64,000 nt of DNA from Streptomyces zagrosensis. Lineage in GTDB: Bacteria > Actinomycetota > Actinomycetes > Streptomycetales > Streptomycetaceae. Both the position numbers and the translations under genes were made by a program. How positions within the stretch are numbered: position 1 is the first letter of the stretch; every line of letters starts with the position of its first letter. The DNA lies in assembly GCF_014203645.1 (NCBI RefSeq), contig NZ_JACHJL010000002.1, forward strand, positions 434,001 to 498,000, in the 5' to 3' direction. Under the pieces are notes generated by a model that saw only the letters and a program-made list of their open reading frames with translations, did not search any database and was not told the origin of the DNA. Positions 59,900 through 64,000 of this stretch are shown in pieces.

Positions 59900-61291
59900 A
59901 TGCCTTCCGCCCCGCTGCGACTCGCCACCTCGCTCGTCGCGCTCACCGCCGTACTCGCCGCATCCGGTGCCGTCAGTGCGCACTCCCGTACCGGAACCAC
60001 CGACGGCACGGCAGCCGGTGCGAGCACCTTCGCCGACGCGAGCGATACGGACCGGCACCGAGCAAAAACGAACTGGTCAGCGGGGTGGGCCGCCCCCGTG
60101 CAACGCCCCAGCACAGGGTTTGAGGAAAACTGGGCCGAAACCGGCTTCGCCCATCAGACGGTGCGCCAGGTCGTACGGGTCACCGGCAGCGGCACGGCGG
60201 CCCGGATCAAGCTATCCAACCGCTACGGCGACCAGCCCCTGAAGATCTCCGGGGCGACCATTGCGCGCAGTGCCGGTGGCGCGTCCGTAAGGCCACACAC
60301 CGTGCGGAAGCTGACGTTCGGCGACCGCTCGACGGTAACGATTCCGGCCGGTGGCCAACGCGCCAGCGATGCAGCTCCGTTGGGTGTGGAGCAGTTCGAC
60401 TCGGTGACCGTCACGCTGTATTTCGCCGAGCCGACCGGGCCCGCGACGTTCCATTCGCAGGCATACGCCAAGAGCTACCGCGCTGAGGGCGATCACCGCA
60501 AAGACCGCGCCGACTATGCGTTCAGCGCGCACACCAACTCCTGGTACTACCTGTCCGATGTTGAACTGAGTAGTCGTCCGGCGGGGGCAGCCGGGGGCGC
60601 GAGTGGCCCGTCCGGCAACGGCTCGAAGGACGGTGACGGAGCGAAAGCGGGCCGTCGCGACACCGTGGTCGCCTTTGGCGACTCGATCACCGATGGTTAC
60701 GGCTCCACCGGGGACGCCAACAACCGCTACCCGGACCAGCTTGCGGAGCGGCTGGCGGCGGCCGGTACTCCGCGCCCGGTCCTCAACTCCGGAATTGGCG
60801 GAAACCTGCTGCTCAACGACTCGGCCTGGTACGGCGATCGAGCCGCTGACCGGTTTGACCGAGACGTGCTGGACAAGCCGGGGGTGCGTTCGGTGATCGT
60901 CTTTGAGGGCCTGAACGACATCGGCTTCAGCGAGGTGGACCTGCCCACCTATAAGCCGAATCCGCAACTTTCCGCCGATGACTTGATCGCCGGCTATCGC
61001 GAACTGATCACCCGCGCCCATGCGCGCGGTGTGCGGGTCGTCGGGGCGACGATCCTGCCCTTCAAGGGAGCGGAGTACCACACGCCGCGCGCCGAGCAGA
61101 AGCGCCAGCAGATCAACGAGTGGATTCGTACCTCGGGCGAGTTCGACGCATATGCCGACTTCGCCAAGGCGGTGGAGTCCCCCGGCGACTCGTTGGCGCT
61201 CAACCCCGCGTACGACAGCGGTGACCACAAGCACCCGAACGACGCGGGGTACAAGGCGATGGCCGCAGCGATCGACCTTGACACGATCTGA
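59900..61291 (+). CDS. Secreted SGNH/GDSL hydrolase
   Basis: A 463-residue secreted esterase/lipase-like enzyme. It has a signal peptide (1-28: LATSLVALTAVLAASGAVSA), an N-terminal beta-rich domain (about 45-220), then an SGNH domain. The catalytic blocks are FGDSITDGYGS (Ser), NSGIGGNLLLND (Gly/Asn), FEGLNDIGF (Asn) and DSGDHKHPNDAGYKA (Asp, His). Family members act on esters and carbohydrate acetyl groups. ATG 59900 has AGGAG eight bases upstream; an open frame extends to 59726 but is not coding. Confidence 0.92.
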   Translation: MPSAPLRLATSLVALTAVLAASGAVSAHSRTGTTDGTAAGASTFADASDTDRHRAKTNWSAGWAAPVQRPSTGFEENWAETGFAHQTVRQVVRVTGSGTAARIKLSNRYGDQPLKISGATIARSAGGASVRPHTVRKLTFGDRSTVTIPAGGQRASDAAPLGVEQFDSVTVTLYFAEPTGPATFHSQAYAKSYRAEGDHRKDRADYAFSAHTNSWYYLSDVELSSRPAGAAGGASGPSGNGSKDGDGAKAGRRDTVVAFGDSITDGYGSTGDANNRYPDQLAERLAAAGTPRPVLNSGIGGNLLLNDSAWYGDRAADRFDRDVLDKPGVRSVIVFEGLNDIGFSEVDLPTYKPNPQLSADDLIAGYRELITRAHARGVRVVGATILPFKGAEYHTPRAEQKRQQINEWIRTSGEFDAYADFAKAVESPGDSLALNPAYDSGDHKHPNDAGYKAMAAAIDLDTI

Positions 61292-61308
61292 CCGCTCGCG
61301 ACCACCAC

Positions 61309-61390
61309 GGTGTGGGTGTGGGTGTGGGTGTGGGTGTGGGTGCGGGTGCGGGTGCGGGTGCGGGTGCGGGTCTGGGGCTGGGGCTGGGTG
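61309..61390. repeat. Hexanucleotide microsatellite (GGTGTG/GGTGCG)
   Basis: About five copies of GGTGTG followed by five of GGTGCG and a degenerate GGTCTG/GGGCTG end. Likely length-variable by slippage. Confidence 0.85.
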
Positions 61391-61518
61391 TGGTTTGTTG
61401 CCCGGGCTGGGCCGCTTGGCCGTTCACCGCCAGCCCTTGGCTGCCCTGCCGGTTGCTTACTCCCGCTGCCTCCGCCACCTCGTACGCCTCGCCCACGGCA
61501 CCACCTAGCAACCACCAG

Positions 61519-61553
61519 CCGAGCGCGCCCCGATGACCTCGGGGCGCGCTCGG
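61519..61553. terminator. Bidirectional terminator
   Basis: A 15-bp perfect stem CCGAGCGCGCCCCGA (61519-61533) pairs with TCGGGGCGCGCTCGG (61539-61553) around a TGACC loop, between convergent genes. Confidence 0.9.
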
Positions 61554-61647
61554 CCGCGGTGTGTGTAGGGGGAACTCGGCTGCGGCTGCGGCCGTGACTG
61601 TGCCTGCGGTAGCGGCTATGGGCCTCGTACGGTGCTGTCGCCGCAGG

Positions 61648-62124
61648 TCAGAGCTGAAGTTTGAAGCCCAGGTGGGATGCCTCAAAGCCCAGCCGCTCAT
61701 AGAAGCGGTGCGCGTCGATCCGCGTGGCGTCCGAGGTGAGTTGCACCAACTGGCAGCCCGCGCGGCGCGATTCGTCGATGGCCCACTCGATCAGCTGCGT
61801 GCCGAGCCCGCTGCCGCGCTCGTCAGAGTGGACGCGCACCCCCTCAATGATCGAGCGGGTGGCGCCGCGTCGTGACAGACCGGGGACGAGGGTCAGTTGC
61901 AGTGTGCCCACGAGGTGACCGTCGCGGACGGCTGCAATGAGCCGTTGGTTCGGATCGGTGGCGAGCCGGTCGAAGGCCGCACGGTACGGAGCGAGGTCGT
62001 TCGGCGACTCACGCACCGCGCCGAGCGCATCGTCGGCCAGCATCGCCACGATGGCGGGAAGGTCCTCCACCCGAGCCTGTCGAAAGGCGACGTCCGTCAC
62101 CCCAGGCTTCTCGAAATCGCTCAT
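61648..62124 (-). CDS. GNAT-family acetyltransferase
   Basis: A 158-residue GNAT with FRQARVEDLPAIVAMLADD at the start, GTLQLTLVPGLSRRGATRSIIEGVRVHSDERGSGLGTQLIEWAID (motif A, RGSGLG) and RFYERLGFEASHLGFKLQL at the C-terminus. Substrate unknown. ATG 62124. It follows the MarR gene by 21 bp and is probably co-transcribed with it. Confidence 0.88.
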   Translation of the reverse strand: MSDFEKPGVTDVAFRQARVEDLPAIVAMLADDALGAVRESPNDLAPYRAAFDRLATDPNQRLIAAVRDGHLVGTLQLTLVPGLSRRGATRSIIEGVRVHSDERGSGLGTQLIEWAIDESRRAGCQLVQLTSDATRIDAHRFYERLGFEASHLGFKLQL

Positions 62125-62145
62125 GATCCGGAGGCTACGCCTCGG

Positions 62146-62925
62146 TCATGAGGGCCTCGACGTCGGCCCCAAAGTACGGACAGCCGTGACCAAAGGTGCC
62201 AATTCGGGGCGTTGGGCGGCATCGTGCAGGGCTTCGCGAAGCGCGATGTCATGCACGGGGCGCGCCCTCTCCAGCAGTTTCCGGCCATCGGCGCTGACAT
62301 TCGTGTAGATGCCCCTGCGGTCGGTCGGGCAGAGATAGCGGATCAAAAGGCCGCGGTCCTCCAGCCGGCTGACCAGGCGAGTCGTGGCGCTCTGGCTCAA
62401 CACGACGACATCGGCGAGCTGGTTCATGCGCAGATGGCCACCTTCACCGTCGTGCTGGTCGCTCAGCACATCGAGCACCGAGTATTCCCGCACGCTCAGC
62501 TCTGCCTCGGCCTCAAGGGCACGTTCTATGTGCGCCTCCAGGCGGCTGTGGAGCGCGGACAGGGCGCACCAACCATGGGCGAGAGCGCGTCCAGGCTTCG
62601 GCGCTTCGGCGTTCGGCTCTTGCTCCGACAGATCCGGCGCATTCAACGGGCCTGTCTGATCCGGCTGGTTCGACTGGTTTCGCTGATTCGACTGGTCTGG
62701 CCGCCGGTCCGGCTGGTCTGACTGGTCCGACCGAACTGGCCGGTCAGGCTGGTCTGCCGACTCGTCGGGCGTCGGCGCTGGGCTGGGGGGCGGGGCTCCG
62801 ACGCGGGGTGGGGTCGGACGCTGCTGGGTGGCCGGGTCATAAGGCTGCTTCCGCTCTTGGCGCTGGGCTTCACCCTGGTCAGCGGCCTGTCGGTGGTCCG
62901 TGGCCGAGTCGAGCTGCTGTGCCAT
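62146..62925 (-). CDS. MarR-family regulator with Gln/Asp-rich N-terminal tail
   Basis: A 259-residue regulator. Residues 1-115 are disordered and repetitive (RSDQSDQPDRRPDQSNQRNQ-type). The MarR winged helix is about 115-255, with LSVREYSVLDVLSD, MNQLADVVVLSQSATTRLVSRLEDRGLL (recognition helix) and RRGIYTNVSADGRKLL (wing). ATG 62925 has AAGGGGG upstream; a longer frame to 63039 is rejected. It is divergent from an MFS exporter, the usual partner of MarR control. Confidence 0.9.
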   Translation of the reverse strand: MAQQLDSATDHRQAADQGEAQRQERKQPYDPATQQRPTPPRVGAPPPSPAPTPDESADQPDRPVRSDQSDQPDRRPDQSNQRNQSNQPDQTGPLNAPDLSEQEPNAEAPKPGRALAHGWCALSALHSRLEAHIERALEAEAELSVREYSVLDVLSDQHDGEGGHLRMNQLADVVVLSQSATTRLVSRLEDRGLLIRYLCPTDRRGIYTNVSADGRKLLERARPVHDIALREALHDAAQRPELAPLVTAVRTLGPTSRPS

Positions 62926-63056
62926 GAGACGCCCCCTTCGGTGTCGTACACACCAGGATAGGTCACCGGCGAAATAGTCGGCGCTTGCGTATATCCCGCG
63001 TCTGCAATTATTGTGTGAGCAGGTATCCGTCGTGCACAATGTTCAGGGGGGCCGTC
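62926..63056. promoter_or_regulatory. MarR/MFS divergent promoter region
   Basis: A 131-bp region between divergent marR-like and MFS genes. It contains the palindrome CAATTATTG (63005-63013) and a loose TTGC...GCAA pair near 62990-63007. A MarR operator is expected here, but these matches are weak. Confidence 0.35.
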
Positions 63057-64000
63057 ATGCCGCTTGCACTCGTCGCTTTGGCTATCGGTGCATTTGGTAT
63101 CGGAACGACCGAATTCGTGATCATGGGGTTGCTTCCGGAGGTATCGGATGCCTTTGGAGTGTCGATCCCGACCGCGGGCTTCGCGGTCACTGGCTATGCC
63201 CTGGGCGTCGTCGTAGGGGCCCCGTTCATGACGGCGCTCGGCACCAGACTGACCCGCAAACAGATGCTGATGATGTTGATGGCGCTGTTCATCGCCGGCA
63301 ACCTGCTCACGGCGCTGGCCCCCACGTTCGGAGTGCTGCTCCTGGGGCGCGTGCTCGCCTCGTTCACGCACGGTGCCTTCTTCGGTGTCGGCTCCGTGGT
63401 CGCCGCTGACCTGGTCGCCCCGAACAAGCGGGCCGGCGCCATCTCCAGCATGTTCACCGGCTTGACGCTCGCCAATGTCATCGGCGCTCCGCCCGGCACG
63501 TTGATCGGCCAGCATGCGGGCTGGCGCGTCACCTTCTTCATCGTCGCTGCGCTCGGCGTGCTGGGGCTGCTCGGTATCACCAAGCTCATCCCGGCCCGCC
63601 CGGAGCCCGCCGCGGCGCGGTTGAGTACGGAGTTCGGCGCCTTCCGTAACCCGCAGGTCTGGCTGGCCATGGCGATGACGGTGCTGGGGTTCGGTGGCGT
63701 CTTCGCGGCCATCACCTACATCACGCCGATGATGACCGAGACCGCGGGCTTCGCCGAGTCCAGCGTGATGTGGCTGCTGGCGCTGTTCGGGGTCGGCATG
63801 GTCATGGGAAACGTGATCGGTGGCCGATATGCCGACCGCTACGCGATGCCGCTGCTGTACGTGAGTCTCACCGGGCTCGCCATAGTGCTGGGGCTCTTCA
63901 CCTTCACGGCCCATAACAAGATCACCGCGGCGATCACTCTCATGCTTATCGGGCTCTTCGGGTTCGCGACGGTACCGCCCCTCCAAAAGCGTGTGATGGA
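63057..64000 (+). CDS. MFS transporter, DHA1-like drug exporter (5' part)
   Basis: The visible ~314 residues form the N-terminal two-thirds of a 12-helix major facilitator exporter, cut by the right edge. It starts MPLALVALAIGAFGIGTTEFVIMGLLPEV, the DHA1/AraJ-like signature. The loop between helices 2 and 3 is GTRLTRKQMLMM. Motif C-like GLTLANVIGAPPGTLIGQHAGWR in helix 5 marks an antiporter. ATG 63057 has GGGGGG six bases upstream; an in-frame ATG at 63039 is less likely. Probably regulated by the divergent MarR protein. Confidence 0.9.
   Translation, partial: MPLALVALAIGAFGIGTTEFVIMGLLPEVSDAFGVSIPTAGFAVTGYALGVVVGAPFMTALGTRLTRKQMLMMLMALFIAGNLLTALAPTFGVLLLGRVLASFTHGAFFGVGSVVAADLVAPNKRAGAISSMFTGLTLANVIGAPPGTLIGQHAGWRVTFFIVAALGVLGLLGITKLIPARPEPAAARLSTEFGAFRNPQVWLAMAMTVLGFGGVFAAITYITPMMTETAGFAESSVMWLLALFGVGMVMGNVIGGRYADRYAMPLLYVSLTGLAIVLGLFTFTAHNKITAAITLMLIGLFGFATVPPLQKRVM

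Larger units (their letters stand above)
61292..61647. other. Convergent intergenic region with hexanucleotide repeat
   Basis: About 356 bp between the SGNH hydrolase and the leftward GNAT gene. It holds a GGTGTG/GGTGCG hexamer tract (61309-61390) and a terminator hairpin (61519-61553). No gene is seen; open frames here are a product of the repeat. Confidence 0.6.

Noticed and set aside
55595..64000. Search for a biosynthetic gene cluster or defence island in the right-hand accessory part
   Set aside because: The genes are unrelated singletons (regulators, hydrolases, GNATs, exporter) without core synthases, nucleases or toxin-antitoxin pairs that would support such a call.

Overview
The window is the chromosomal replication-origin region of a Streptomyces-type actinobacterium. 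It has very high GC content with strong third-position GC bias and many GTG starts. The gene order is the classic one (gyrB-dciA-recF-gnd-dnaN-oriC-dnaA-rpmH-rnpA-yidD-yidC-jag-rsmG-parA-parB). The origin is long and rich in TTGTCCACA/TTATCCACA boxes, and the region carries many copies of the actinobacterial parS palindrome GTTTCACGTGAAAC. No rRNA, tRNA, IS element, prophage or CRISPR array was seen.

Layout. 1-6272: leftward replication genes gyrB (cut by the window edge), dciA, recF, gnd and dnaN, with an unusually long (about 1 kb) non-coding gap between dciA and gyrB. 6273-7481: oriC. 7482-9509: leftward dnaA with a very long repetitive domain II. 9510-9930: divergent dnaA/rpmH promoter region. 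9931-16067: rightward rpmH, rnpA, yidD, yidC, jag, rsmG, parA, parB. 16390-17777: a GNAT enzyme and an alpha/beta hydrolase. 17987-28156: one leftward cell-envelope and redox cluster (DUF6049 protein, MurJ, MurJ-partner pseudokinase, SigM, its anti-sigma factor, TrxB, TrxA). 28347-31379: cca and an MFS transporter. 31461-33262: a padR-ino1 operon with a strong candidate operator. 33647-41382: peptidoglycan and envelope genes (class A PBP, GT87 transferase, alanine-racemase-like protein, FemX-like transferase, small membrane protein). 41633-43365: rpsF-ssb-rpsR-rplI. 43733-47024: MATE exporter and dnaB. From about 47.2 kb the conserved core gives way to less conserved genes: MocR, DinB-like, deformylase with an ArsR-type regulator, ferredoxin-MBL fusion, B3/B4 protein, AraC, VOC, class C serine hydrolase, SGNH hydrolase, two GNATs, MarR and an MFS exporter cut by the right edge.

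How it works together. DnaA binds the oriC boxes, and DciA (helicase loader) and DnaB (helicase, 38 kb away) with DnaN build the replisome. ParB loads on the parS sites around oriC and, with ParA, segregates or anchors the origin. The envelope genes supply lipid II flipping (MurJ and its partner), polymerisation (PBP) and interpeptide bridge formation (FemX). SigM with its ZAS-type anti-sigma and the thioredoxin pair suggest envelope/redox stress control.

Most notable signals: (i) eleven perfect and one near-perfect parS sites, several embedded in coding sequence, including one MFS gene whose 3' end uses parS in all three reading frames, one copy supplying the stop codon; (ii) a compact four-box DnaA-box cluster immediately upstream of dnaB and a lone perfect box upstream of parA; (iii) the mycobacterial MviN architecture split into separate murJ and pseudokinase genes, with a 365-residue Gln/Tyr-rich tail on MurJ; (iv) candidate autoregulatory operators for padR-ino1, the deformylase/ArsR pair and a small HTH gene; (v) a palindromic element that forms the C-terminus of RnpA. 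No wholly new multi-gene system is evident.
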